DNA from: Vreelandella azerica | GTDB taxonomy: Bacteria; Pseudomonadota; Gammaproteobacteria; Pseudomonadales; Halomonadaceae | DNA length: 64,000 nucleotides | Direction: 5' to 3' | Assembly: GCF_013112225.1 (NCBI RefSeq) | Contig: NZ_JABFHI010000001.1 | Coordinates: 682,001 to 746,000 of the forward strand | Shown here: positions 1 through 8,870 of the stretch, piece after piece | How the letters are laid out: the number at the start of each line of letters is the position of its first letter | Position numbering within the stretch: the first letter of the stretch is position 1 | Program-made: the position numbers and the translations under genes | Notes under the pieces: generated by a model | Told to the model about the DNA's origin: nothing | Seen by the model: only the letters and a program-made list of their open reading frames with translations | Database searches by the model: none

Positions 1-58
1 GCTGTCTGGCCAATATGCCAGCGACAAAGGCAATAGAAAGGGCAATAACTTCTAACAT
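1..58 (-). CDS. N-terminus of an unidentified membrane protein (cut by window edge)
   Basis: Only the first 19 codons are present; the rest lies beyond the left edge. The peptide begins MLEVIALSIAFVAGILARQ, a short hydrophobic stretch that could be the first membrane segment. The ATG is preceded at about 8 nt by AAAGGA, a good ribosome binding site. It starts 36 nt after the stop of the ion-channel gene on the same strand, so the two are probably co-transcribed. The family cannot be named from this fragment. Confidence 0.5.
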   Translation of the reverse strand, partial: MLEVIALSIAFVAGILARQ

Positions 59-94
59 GAGGCGTCCTTTATGTGATGTAAACGGTGGCCAGGT

Positions 95-553
95 TTACTT
101 GTCCTTCATCCAGTGCTTTTGCATTTCAAGAAACGTGAACGAGGCTGACCAGGTAATCAGCACAAAGCCGGTGAGTGACAGGGTGCCATATAAAAACCTC
201 ACGGCACCGAGGGCGTAAATATCACCATACCCAACAGTGGTATAGGTAACCGCAGAAAAAAACACGTAATCAAGGAAGTTAAACGTGTCGTATCCCTCTA
301 ATGATCCTATACCCGCGTATTCACTGAGTAGCCACCCTGTAGCTGCGAAGAGCCAGATTTCCAGTATATGAATAACCAAAACGCCAAAGGCCATGCCGAG
401 GATTCTTTGACGGTGTGGGCGTACAGACCGGTCGATAAACCTTGAGATGATCATCAATGACTCATAGTGAATCAATACAGCGACGATGACCGCCAGCGTG
501 GTCGCTAACACAACGGTAACGTGCTCAGAGTAGGGTATAGAAAGCGTCAACAT
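95..553 (-). CDS. Two-TM potassium channel family protein
   Basis: A 152-aa membrane protein with the K+ selectivity filter TTVGYGD at about residues 111-117, preceded by the pore-helix stretch FFSAVTYT. Three or four hydrophobic segments are visible: about 12-36, 50-75 and, after the pore, about 120-140. This is the minimal bacterial ion-channel layout (Pfam Ion_trans_2) with no cytoplasmic RCK/TrkA-N domain, so gating by nucleotide or NAD is not expected from this chain alone. The ribosome binding site is weak. It probably forms a homotetramer in the inner membrane and conducts K+ (family knowledge). It is followed on the same strand by the truncated gene at the window edge. Confidence 0.8.
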   Translation of the reverse strand: MLTLSIPYSEHVTVVLATTLAVIVAVLIHYESLMIISRFIDRSVRPHRQRILGMAFGVLVIHILEIWLFAATGWLLSEYAGIGSLEGYDTFNFLDYVFFSAVTYTTVGYGDIYALGAVRFLYGTLSLTGFVLITWSASFTFLEMQKHWMKDK

Positions 554-614
554 TATTAATCGCTGTTCAGCAGGGCGTTATGCAAGCATGAAAAGTAAAA
601 AACTGCTAACTTTG

Positions 615-625
615 TTGCAGTGCAA
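615..625 (+). promoter_or_regulatory. TTGCAGTGCAA palindrome upstream of the fabI-like operon
   Basis: An 11-bp perfect palindrome, TTGCA-G-TGCAA, lies 74 bp before the fabI-like start codon and inside the longer string TTGTTGCAGTGCAATA. TGCA-rich palindromes of this kind have been described as operators of the polyhydroxyalkanoate regulator PhaR in several proteobacteria. Its use here is inference; no phaR gene is in the window. Confidence 0.35.
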
Positions 626-698
626 TATATTTTCTGGTTCTACTATTACAGTATTGATTTTTTCGTTGCCACTAATTCTTTTCTGCTAAGGAGTCCGC

Positions 699-1475
699 AT
701 GTCTCATAACCCATTTTCATTGGCTGGCAAAGTTGGCATTGTAGCGGGTCTTGCCAATCATGACAGCATTGCCTTTGGTTGCGCCCAGGCGTTACATGAA
801 GCCGGTGCTGAATGCCTGGTGACCTATGCCACTCCGAAAGCCGAGAAATTTGTCACACCCTTGTTAGAAGAAATGGGCAACCCTGAACTGAGGCTGTGCG
901 ACGTGCAGCAAGATGACCAGCTCGATGCTCTGTTTGCCCGTGCCCATGAGCGCTGGGGTCGGGTCGACTTTGTGGTTCACTCGATTGCCTTCGCCCCGCT
1001 GGAAGACCTGCATGGGCGAGTGGTTGATTGCTCCCGTGATGGCTTTGCCCAAGCGATGGATATTTCCTGTCATTCCTTCATTCGTATGGCCAAACGTGCT
1101 GAACCCCTGATGCAAGAGGGCGGCACGCTATTCAACATGACCTATTACGGCGCAGAAAAGGTGGTTGATAACTACAACCTGATGGGGCCGGTCAAGGCCG
1201 CTTTGGAAGCCGCTACCGGTTATATCGCCACCGAGCTTGGCCCTCAAGGGATTCGCGTTCACGGCGTATCCCCCGGTGCCATTCGCACCCGTGCAGCATC
1301 GGGCCTTAAACATTTTGAGGAACTGGCCCACGACGGCGAAACACGTTCGCCGCTGCGTCGCCTGGCCACCGTGGAGGATGTTGGTCACGCCGTTGTCTAC
1401 CTGGCATCAGATGCAGGCGCCGCGCTGACCGGCTTGACCCACTATGTGGACGCTGGCCATCACCTGCGCTTCTAG
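699..1475 (+). CDS. fabI: Enoyl-[acyl-carrier-protein] reductase FabI-like
   Basis: A 258-aa short-chain dehydrogenase of the FabI branch, which reduces enoyl-ACP with NAD(P)H in the last step of fatty-acid elongation. The N-terminal nucleotide site reads GIVAGLANHDSIAFG (about residues 13-27), as in FabI rather than the classical TGxxxGxG. The catalytic block is YYGAE...NYNLMGPVKAA, giving the FabI Tyr-x6-Lys pair. The C-terminal SPGAIRT and YVDAGHH stretches are also FabI-like. AAGGAG precedes the ATG. It heads an apparent operon with the MaoC-phosphotransacetylase and acetate kinase genes, a setting suggesting a role in acyl-CoA or storage-polymer metabolism rather than the housekeeping FabI; that is inference. 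Confidence 0.85.
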   Translation: MSHNPFSLAGKVGIVAGLANHDSIAFGCAQALHEAGAECLVTYATPKAEKFVTPLLEEMGNPELRLCDVQQDDQLDALFARAHERWGRVDFVVHSIAFAPLEDLHGRVVDCSRDGFAQAMDISCHSFIRMAKRAEPLMQEGGTLFNMTYYGAEKVVDNYNLMGPVKAALEAATGYIATELGPQGIRVHGVSPGAIRTRAASGLKHFEELAHDGETRSPLRRLATVEDVGHAVVYLASDAGAALTGLTHYVDAGHHLRF

Positions 1476-1533
1476 ATAACTGAGCAGCTCAGAGTCTGTT
1501 GGCTTACGCGCGACTATTTGAAGGAGGCACGGC

Positions 1534-2970
1534 ATGTCTGCATATGAGTTAACTGAAAATAATGTGATTGAAAACCGCACCTATGACGAGATTGAAGTGG
1601 GTGAGGAAGCTTTTCTCGAAAAGCGCCTGACCGTCGAGGACATCAAGCTGTTTGCGGTGATGTCAGGCGACGTTAACCCCGCTCACGTGGATGAAGATTT
1701 CGCCAAGAGCAGCCGCTTTCAGGAAGTGATTGCCCATGGCATGTGGGGCGGCGCGTTGATTTCAACTGTGCTGGGCACCCAACTGCCTGGGCCGGGAACG
1801 GTGTATCTCGGTCAGACGCTGCGCTTCAAGGCGCCGGTGCGTCTGGGTGACGTGCTCCGAGTATCGGTACGTGCCATGGAAAAAGACGACCAGCGCCACC
1901 AGATCACCTTTGCCTGCCGGTGTGAAAACCAGCGCGGCGATACAGTGATTGAAGGTGATGCCCGGGTGCTGGCGCCGACCAAGAAAATCAGCCGCCCGCG
2001 TACCTTGCTGCCCAAGGTGCGCCTGAGCGAGCGCGGGCGGCTGCATGAAATTCTCACCGCCGCTGACCACCCGGCGGCGATGTCGACGGCCGTGGTTCAC
2101 CCGGTGGATGAAAGCGCTATTCGTGGGGCCGTGGAGTCGGCTGCCCAGGGCTTGATTATTCCTGTTCTGGTAGGCCCTAGGGCCAAGATCCAGGCAGCGG
2201 CAGACCAGGCCGAGGTGGATATCAGTGACTTTGAGCTGGTGGATGTGCCCCATAGCCATGCCGCCGCCGAGAAATCCGTTGCCCTGGCCCGTGAAGGTAA
2301 GGTTGGCGCGCTAATGAAAGGCACGCTGCATACCGATGAGCTGCTGCATGAGGTGCTCAAGCGTGACACCGGCCTGCGCACCGAGCGCTGCCTGAGCCAT
2401 GTGATGGCCTTCGATGTGCCGACCTATCCGCGCCCGCTGTTGATTACCGATGCGGCGATCAATATCTATCCCAAGTTGGCGGAAAAGCGCGATATTGTTC
2501 AGAATGCGATTGAGCTGGCTCATGCGCTGGGTAATACCAACCCCAATGTGGCGTTGCTATCGGCGGTTGAAACCATCAATCCGAAAATCTTCTCCACTCT
2601 GGACGCTGCCGCGCTGTGCAAAATGGCTGAACGTGGCCAGATTACCGGCGGCAACCTGGATGGCCCTCTGGCCTTTGACAATGCGGTTTCCGAGGCGGCT
2701 GCCAAGACTAAGGGCATTGTCTCCAAGGTCGCTGGCCATGCGGATATTCTGGTCGCGCCGGATCTTGAAGCCGCCAATATGCTGATGAAGCAGCTTACTC
2801 ATCTGGCCGATGCTACCGGCGCGGGCCTGGTGGTCGGCGCACGGGTGCCAATTATGCTGACCAGCCGTGCTGACGACGCCCTGACGCGCATGGCGTCAAG
2901 TGCGCTGGCTCTGCTGCTGGCAGATCATCAGATGAAAGCCAGCCTGCCTGATGATTCACACGGAGCCTGA
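1534..2970 (+). CDS. Bifunctional enoyl-CoA hydratase / phosphate acetyltransferase
   Basis: A 478-aa fusion. Residues about 10-150 form a MaoC-like hot-dog hydratase (FAVMSGDVNPAHVDEDFA with the Asp/His dyad, then IAHGMWGGALIS). Residues about 165-470 form a PTA_PTB phosphotransacetylase domain, with ALMKGTLHTDELLHEVL and SHVMAFDVPTYPRPLLITDAAINI. The second domain should interconvert acyl-CoA and acyl phosphate, and the first hydrates short enoyl-CoA (family knowledge). A strong AAGGAGG sits upstream of the ATG. The stop is 2 nt before the acetate kinase start, so acyl phosphate can be passed on to the kinase. This MaoC-Pta arrangement recurs in many proteobacteria. The gene is intact. Confidence 0.9.
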   Translation: MSAYELTENNVIENRTYDEIEVGEEAFLEKRLTVEDIKLFAVMSGDVNPAHVDEDFAKSSRFQEVIAHGMWGGALISTVLGTQLPGPGTVYLGQTLRFKAPVRLGDVLRVSVRAMEKDDQRHQITFACRCENQRGDTVIEGDARVLAPTKKISRPRTLLPKVRLSERGRLHEILTAADHPAAMSTAVVHPVDESAIRGAVESAAQGLIIPVLVGPRAKIQAAADQAEVDISDFELVDVPHSHAAAEKSVALAREGKVGALMKGTLHTDELLHEVLKRDTGLRTERCLSHVMAFDVPTYPRPLLITDAAINIYPKLAEKRDIVQNAIELAHALGNTNPNVALLSAVETINPKIFSTLDAAALCKMAERGQITGGNLDGPLAFDNAVSEAAAKTKGIVSKVAGHADILVAPDLEAANMLMKQLTHLADATGAGLVVGARVPIMLTSRADDALTRMASSALALLLADHQMKASLPDDSHGA

Positions 2971-2972
2971 AC

Positions 2973-4203
2973 ATGGACGATATTCTGGTACTCAATAGCG
3001 GTTCTTCCAGTGTCAAGTTTGCACTTTACCGGGTTAGCCAGCAGGAAGCGGCTAACGACGAAGGGGCTTTGACGCTGACCTATAGCGGCCACTTTTCCGG
3101 CCTGGCAACATCGCAAAGCAAGGTGTCCCTGGCGCATTGGAGTGCGGGGCAGGGTGCAGAACCCTACTCTTCAGAGGCGCTTAAGGCCCTTGGTCTGTTG
3201 CCCGCGGAGACCCACGAGCAGGCCATCACCATGTTGATGACCTGGCTTGATCAACGTGATGATAAAGCCACTCTGGCGGCAGTTGGCCATCGTGTGGTGC
3301 ACGGCGGCCAGACCTACCATGAAGCAGTGAAGCTCAGCGCTGAAGACGTTGAACGTCTGGAAGCGTTGACCAGCCTGGCACCGCTGCATCAACCTCATGG
3401 CCTGGCGCCGATCAAGGTATTGATGGAGCAACGCCCGGAACTGCCCCAGGTCGCCTGCTTTGATACCGCCTTCCATGCCCAGCAGCCCTGGCAGGCGCGG
3501 CAGTTTGCCCTGCCGCGTGAGCTGACCGCCAAAGGGCTTTTGCGCTACGGCTTCCATGGACTATCCTACGATTATATCCAGCGCACTCTGCCCAAGGTGC
3601 TGCCCGCTGATGCGCCACGTTCCAAGGTGATTGTGGCCCATCTTGGCAACGGCGCCAGCATGTGCCATCCGCGAGGGTGTCAGCGTTGCCTCGACCATGG
3701 GCTTTACTGCCCTGGATGGCTTGCCGATGGGAACGCGCTCGGGCTCTCTTGATCCTGGGTTGGTGCTGCATCTTGCCAGCCATGAAGGCATGAGCCTGGA
3801 GGAGGTTTCCACTCTGCTGTACAAGCGCTCAGGCCTTCTGGGGGTGTCCGGCATCAGCAGCGATATGCGTGAACTGCTGGAAAGCGATGCCCCTGAGGCG
3901 AGCGAAGCCATAGAGCTCTATTGCTACCGAGCAGCGCGGGAAATTGCCAGTTTGGCCGGTGCCCTGGGCGGCGTGGAGCAGCTGGTGTTTACCGCTGGGG
4001 TTGGCGAGCACGCCGCACAGGTGCGGGCCAAGATTGTCGCCCAGTGTGAATGGTTGGGCATGCAGCTGGATGACAGCGCCAATCAGCAAAGCGCTCCTTG
4101 TATATCATCCGCCGATAGCCGGGCGGGCATCTGGGTTATTCCCACTGATGAAGAAAGGGTGATTGCTATTGATTGCCTTAACCTGCTTGAACTGAAAGAA
4201 TAG
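2973..4203 (+). CDS. ackA: Acetate/propionate kinase, interrupted by a frameshift
   Basis: Acetokinase-family protein making ATP from acyl phosphate. The N-terminus VLNSGSSSVKFALY is the first phosphate-binding motif; GHRVVHGG, FDTAFH and RYGFHGLSYDYI follow. After VAHLGNGASMC (near 3665) the frame breaks: the original frame stops at 3752, while the next frame continues with AIREGVSVASTMGFTALDGLPMGTRSG and runs to 4203, ending in the usual FTAGVGEH region. The join needs one base removed or two added. Combined length is about 409 aa, normal for AckA. It is coupled to the MaoC-Pta gene. It is either a sequencing error or a recent pseudogene; the first is favoured because similar breaks occur across the window. 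Confidence 0.85.
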
Positions 4204-4289
4204 CAAATTCGACTACCGAAGGCGTTCTGATCTGATAGAATCTCCGGCTTTTGTGAACTTGATAATTCATTAACACTGCTGGAGTTGGG

Positions 4290-5647
4290 ATGAACGCGGT
4301 TATTCTTGCTGTACTGGTGATGGTGGTACTTTCGCTCGCCCGGGTGTCCGTGGTGTTTGCCTTGATGGCCGGGGCGCTGGTGGGTGGTCTGGTGGGGGGC
4401 TTGTCGCTTGAACAGACGCTGGATGCCTTTAATACCGGGGTCGGCGGTGGCGCGCAGGTCGCCTTGGCTTATGCCACCCTGGGGGCTTTTGCGGTGGCTA
4501 TTTCACGTTCCGGCCTGCCGGATATGCTGGCGCTGCGTCTGATTAGCCTGTTAGGTCAGGAAGCCAATGCCGCCCAGCAGGCGAGGGTGAAAACCCTGCT
4601 ACTCAGCGCCGTGCTGTTGGTGGCGGTGTTTTCCCAGAACCTGATTCCAGTGCATATTGCCTTTATTCCGATCCTGATTCCGCCTTTGCTCAAGGTTATG
4701 AATCAGCTCAACCTTGACCGCCGTGCCGTTGCCTGCGCGCTCACTTTCGGGCTGACCGCACCCTATATGCTGCTGCCGGTGGGCTTTGGAGCCATCTTCC
4801 TGAATGACATCCTGCTGGCTAACCTGAACAGCGCCGGGGCGCCTTTGGGGCTGGAAGTGACCCGCTCCATGGTGCCGCTGGCCATGGCCATTCCCGTGGG
4901 CGGTATGGCCATAGGGCTTGTGGTGGCGCTGTTCTGGAGCTATCGCAAACCGCGCCATTATCAGGCATTGGAGGTGGCCAGCCAGCAGTCACAGCAGGGG
5001 GCGAGCGCCATACCGGCACGCCCAAGCCGCATAGGCTGGGTCTGATTATGTCAGGCGTGGCCATCGTGGCAGCGCTGGGGCTGCAGCTGTATAGCGGCTC
5101 GATGATTCTGGGTGGTTTGGTCGGCGTGGCCTTGCTCTCGCTGGGCGGCATCTTCAAATGGCGCGAGGCTGATGACCTTTTTACCAGCGGCATGCGCATG
5201 ATGGCGCTGATTGGTTTTATCATGATTTCAGCGGCGGGCTTTGCCGAGGTTATGAAAACCACCGGCGACATCGACGCCCTGGTGGAAAGTGCTTTTGCGG
5301 TATTTGGCGATAATCGCGGTTTGGCGGCGTTGATCATGCTGCTGGTCGGGCTGTTTATAACTTTAGGTATAGGGTCGTCGTTTTCCACCATACCGATTAT
5401 TGCAGCGATTTTTGTGCCGCTGGCCCTGCAGTTTGGCTTTTCGCCGATGGCGACTGTGGTGCTGGTGGGTACCGCCGCAGCGCTTGGCGATGCTGGCTCA
5501 CCGGCATCGGATTCCACCCTGGGGCCAACCTCGGGGCTGAACGTCGACCGTCAACATGACCACATCTGGGATAGTGTGGTTCCGACCTTTCTACACTACA
5601 ACCTGCCGTTGATTGGCTTTGGTTGGCTGGCGGCTATGATGCTCTAG
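4290..5647 (+). CDS. Na+/H+ antiporter family protein (COG2056/YuiF-like), frameshifted
   Basis: A strongly hydrophobic transporter of about 452 aa with repeated TM segments and the family stretch [21 protein letters not shown] (about residues 111-131). The first frame ends at 5045 just after ARPSR; the protein clearly continues in another frame as [15 protein letters not shown] and ends at 5647 with [10 protein letters not shown]. One base appears missing between about 5015 and 5042. The C-terminal half carries [19 protein letters not shown], typical of this family. Members are annotated as Na+/H+ antiporters, though some YuiF relatives carry histidine, so the substrate is uncertain. It stands alone after ackA and is followed by a strong terminator. 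Confidence 0.8.
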
Positions 5648-5679
5648 CTGCTAGAAAACAGACTTGGCAAGAAATGAAA

Positions 5680-5711
5680 AGGCAGCCTGCGCTTCAAGGC
5701 TGCCTTTTTTG
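5680..5711 (+). terminator. Rho-independent terminator after the antiporter gene
   Basis: Stem GGCAGCC (5681-5687) / GGCTGCC (5698-5704), a 10-nt loop, then six T. The A-run on the left makes it possible as a weaker terminator for the convergent trmJ gene. Confidence 0.85.
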
Positions 5712-5741
5712 TATCAACTATTACGGCTCAGCTAGCGTGGA

Positions 5742-6485
5742 TTAGCTATCCGACTGCTGGGGAAGGTGAGCATCCAGGGCGCTTAACCAGCCGCGCAGCA
5801 GGGAAAGCTCCTTGCGGCTGGGTTCGGCTCTGGCAAACAGTGCCTGAAGCTGCTCTTCGGTGCGGGCGTGGGGCTGGGTAAGAAAGCCGCTACGCTGCAT
5901 TACCTGGCTGAGGTGAACCTGAAAATGTCCGAACTGCTCGCGGGTAGGCGGTATGGCTTCGCTGGGTGTCTGATAGACAAAACCGCTGTCTGTGCGGCGG
6001 CGCCAATGGCGGTGAAGCTCATAGGCCAGAATCTGCACCGCTTGAGACAGGTTGAGTATGCCGTAGTCAGGGTTGGCCGGAATGCTGACCTGATGGGTGC
6101 AGCAGCGGATTTCGGCATTGGTCAGCCCCGAACGCTCGCGGCCAAATACCAGGGCCACCGGTTGGTGCTGGGCGTTATCCATCACGCTTTGGGCCATATC
6201 GTCTGGCTCATCAAAGTGAGGGAGTGGCATGCTGCGTAAACGGGCGCTGGCGCCGACGACCTGCACGCAGCCGCTGACCGCTTCTTCGAGGGAGCTGACC
6301 ACCTGGGCATTGTCGAGCACATCGCTTGCCCCAGCGGCCAGCCGAGTGGCTTCGGCGTCGGGGAAGGCTCGTGGGTTAACCAGCACCAGTCGGGTTAAAC
6401 CCATGGTTTTCATGGCGCGCGCTGTGGCGCCGATATTGCCGGGGTGAAAGGTCTGCACCAGGATAATGCGAATATTGGAAAGCAC
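5742..6485 (-). CDS. trmJ: tRNA (cytidine/uridine-2'-O-)-methyltransferase TrmJ
   Basis: A 247-aa SpoU/TrmD-superfamily (SPOUT) methyltransferase that 2'-O-methylates position 32 of tRNAs with SAM. The three family motifs are visible: HPGNIGATARAMKTMGL (residues 13-29), LVFGRERSGLTNAE (motif 2, near 112-125) and LNLSQAVQILAYEL (motif 3). The C-terminal helix KELSLLRGWL is typical of TrmJ and distinguishes it from TrmL or TrmH. The start is GTG (plus-strand CAC at 6483-6485), preceded by AGGTG. The gene stands alone here rather than next to suhB/iscR as in E. coli. Intact. Confidence 0.9.
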   Translation of the reverse strand: MLSNIRIILVQTFHPGNIGATARAMKTMGLTRLVLVNPRAFPDAEATRLAAGASDVLDNAQVVSSLEEAVSGCVQVVGASARLRSMPLPHFDEPDDMAQSVMDNAQHQPVALVFGRERSGLTNAEIRCCTHQVSIPANPDYGILNLSQAVQILAYELHRHWRRRTDSGFVYQTPSEAIPPTREQFGHFQVHLSQVMQRSGFLTQPHARTEEQLQALFARAEPSRKELSLLRGWLSALDAHLPQQSDS

Positions 6486-6620
6486 GGATCGGGCACCTGC
6501 AAGCGGCCAAATAAAGCGGCTGATTTTATCACGCTTTCAGCGTCGTTGAGGCGTCAAGTGCTCCGCCTGCTTTTTAGTGCATTTGTCGGGCAGGCGAAGG
6601 TGACTGATTCAAACAGGAAC

Positions 6621-8282
6621 TCAAGAGCGAGCGTTGGTTTTCCTGGCTGGCTTTGTTGATGCGCCTGCCTGCTCGCTGCTGCCGCTGGGGAAATGCCCGC
6701 GCACCAGCTCCAGCAGCCCCTGGGTGGAAGCATCAAAATCAGCGGCATTGGTGTCAATCCGTTCGCTGATTTCACCGGCAATCCGTTTGCCCAGCTGCAC
6801 ACCCCATTGGTCAAAGGAATTGATATTCCAGATCACGCCCTGCACAAACACCTTGTGTTCGTAGAGGGCGATCAGGGCGCCCAGGTTTTTTGGCGAAAGC
6901 TCATCCAGCAGCAGGGTGCTGGAAGGCCGATTGCCGGGGCAACTATAGGGGTCGTGCTGGCTCAGCTCTTTACTGTCTCCCTGGCTGCCTTCCATAAAGG
7001 CGTTGGCCTGGGCGAGCATATTGGTGAGTAGCGCAAAATGATGGTCTTCAACGCCGGGTTCGGGTTTCAGTGAAGCAATAAAGTCAATCGGTACGTAGCG
7101 GGTGCCCTGGTGCAGCAGCTGGAAGAAGGCGTGCTGGCCGTTGGAACCGGTCTGTCCCCAGACAATCGGGCCGGTCTTGTAGTTGACCGGGTGGCCGAAA
7201 ATGTCCACCGACTTTCCGTTGGATTCCATATCCAGCTGCTGCAGAAAGGCGGGTAGCTGGTTGAGGGCTTGATCATAGGGCACGATGGCCTGGGTTTCAG
7301 CGCCAACAAAGTTGATGTACCAGATCCCGATCAGCGCCATCAGCACCGGCATATTCTGCGAGAAGGGCGCTTCGATAAAATGGCGATCCATCTCATGGGC
7401 GCCTTCCAGTAGCTCGATAAAGCCTTCAAAGCCCACCGAAAGCGCAATCGGCAGGCCAATCGACGACCACATGGAGTAGCGCCCGCCCACCCAGGCCCAG
7501 AACTCGAACACGTTCTCTTCACGTATGCCGAATTCCATTGCCGCCTTGCGGTTGGTGGAAGCGGCAATAAAGTGGGCGCCGACGTCGGCATCTTCGCCGG
7601 CATTTTCCAGGAACCAGCGCCGCGCCGTCTTGGCGTTGAGCAGGGTCTCTTGGGTGGAAAATGTCTTGGTCGATACAATGAATAGGGTGGTGGCCGGGTC
7701 GAGCCGCGACAGCACCTTCTGGATATGAGTGCCATCGACGTTGGAAACAAAGTGGAAATGCAGCTCTGGGTGGCGATATTTGAGCAGGGCGCGCACCGCC
7801 ATGTTGGGCCCAAGATCCGAGCCGCCAATACCGATATTGACCACGTCCCTGATGCGCTGGCCGTTATAGCCTTTCCATTCACCGCTTCTGACCGCTTCTG
7901 AAAACTGCTTGATCTGTTCCCGGGTGCGGTTGATTTCTGGCATGACATCCTGGCCGTCGACGTGCACGGCGTCAGCGCTTAAATTACGCAGCGCAGTGTG
8001 CAGTACCGGGCGGTTCTCGGTGACATTGATAATATCGCCTGAAAACATCTGCGCGCGGCGCTGCACCAGGGCGGAATGGTCGGCCAGTTCCAGCAGCTTG
8101 TTGAGCACCTCATCCGAGACGTGATGCTTGGAGTAATCCAGGAAGAGGCCGCCCACCCGCAGGCTCATCTTTTCAAAGCGCTGCGGGTCCTTGGTAAAGT
8201 AGTCACGAATGCGGTCATTTACGGTGGTATCGTGCAGGCGTTCAAGAGCCTGCCAGGTCACGCTGCGAGTGAGTTGAAACAT
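6621..8282 (-). CDS. pgi: Glucose-6-phosphate isomerase
   Basis: A 553-aa phosphoglucose isomerase interconverting glucose-6-P and fructose-6-P in the cytoplasm. Family signatures are present: VNIGIGGSDLGPNMA (about 146-160), STKTFSTQETLLNA, the GGRYSMWSSIGLP block (about 268-280) and the C-terminal QWGVQLGKRIAGEI. Length is normal. The start ATG has AGGA about 9 nt upstream. In this gene set Pgi links fructose entry (fructokinase) and the PPi-phosphofructokinase to the Entner-Doudoroff route. About 135 bp separate it from trmJ, with no clear terminator seen between them. Confidence 0.96.
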   Translation of the reverse strand: MFQLTRSVTWQALERLHDTTVNDRIRDYFTKDPQRFEKMSLRVGGLFLDYSKHHVSDEVLNKLLELADHSALVQRRAQMFSGDIINVTENRPVLHTALRNLSADAVHVDGQDVMPEINRTREQIKQFSEAVRSGEWKGYNGQRIRDVVNIGIGGSDLGPNMAVRALLKYRHPELHFHFVSNVDGTHIQKVLSRLDPATTLFIVSTKTFSTQETLLNAKTARRWFLENAGEDADVGAHFIAASTNRKAAMEFGIREENVFEFWAWVGGRYSMWSSIGLPIALSVGFEGFIELLEGAHEMDRHFIEAPFSQNMPVLMALIGIWYINFVGAETQAIVPYDQALNQLPAFLQQLDMESNGKSVDIFGHPVNYKTGPIVWGQTGSNGQHAFFQLLHQGTRYVPIDFIASLKPEPGVEDHHFALLTNMLAQANAFMEGSQGDSKELSQHDPYSCPGNRPSSTLLLDELSPKNLGALIALYEHKVFVQGVIWNINSFDQWGVQLGKRIAGEISERIDTNAADFDASTQGLLELVRGHFPSGSSEQAGASTKPARKTNARS

Positions 8283-8367
8283 AGAAGGCGGTCCTGTTGC
8301 TTTCGTCAGTCGGTCATTATGAACGCTGAATTTGGCTTTACCTTATCTTGGCATTAGCTAGCCAGGA

Positions 8368-8844
8368 TTATAATGTGCGTGCCTGGGCCCAGGCCTCGGC
8401 GTCAGGAATGGCCATATCGTAGCATTCACTGAGATAGGGCGATGAAAGCAGGAAGTCGGCGCTGGCAGCGTTACAGGCAACCGGGACATTCCACAGCGCG
8501 GCCAGGCGCAGCAGAGCCTTGACGTCCGGGTCGTGAGGCTGGGGAGCAAAAGGGTCCCAGAAGAAAATCAGGATATCCAGCTGCTGCTCAGCAATCCGGG
8601 CGCCAATCTGCTGGTCGCCGCCCAGCGGCCCACTCATCAAGCCTTCGACTTCCAGGCCCAGCGTCTGCTTGAGCCGCCCGGAGGTTGTGCCGGTGCCAAT
8701 TAGGCTGTGCTGGCTGAGCGTTTTCTGCCAGCGGGTGGCCCATTCAAGCATTTCGGTTTTCTTGCCGTCATGGGCGATCAGCGCAATACGCTTGCGACTC
8801 TGCAGGGTACGCACGGCTTGGCGGGGCGGACGAATATCAGGCAT
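8368..8844 (-). CDS. mgsA: Methylglyoxal synthase
   Basis: A 158-aa MGS-like domain protein converting dihydroxyacetone phosphate to methylglyoxal plus phosphate, an overflow bypass of lower glycolysis. Recognised by IALIAHDGKK (His of the phosphate site), LIGTGTTSG (phosphate loop), GLMSGPLGGDQQIGA with the catalytic Asp, and FFWDPFAPQPHDPDVKALLR. Its sits between pgi and pyk on the same strand, 26 nt from pyk, so it may share the pyk transcript. GGAGA precedes the ATG. Intact and of normal length. Confidence 0.93.
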   Translation of the reverse strand: MPDIRPPRQAVRTLQSRKRIALIAHDGKKTEMLEWATRWQKTLSQHSLIGTGTTSGRLKQTLGLEVEGLMSGPLGGDQQIGARIAEQQLDILIFFWDPFAPQPHDPDVKALLRLAALWNVPVACNAASADFLLSSPYLSECYDMAIPDAEAWAQARTL

Positions 8845-8870
8845 GGCGAAGTTCTCCGAGTGGTTCGTCG

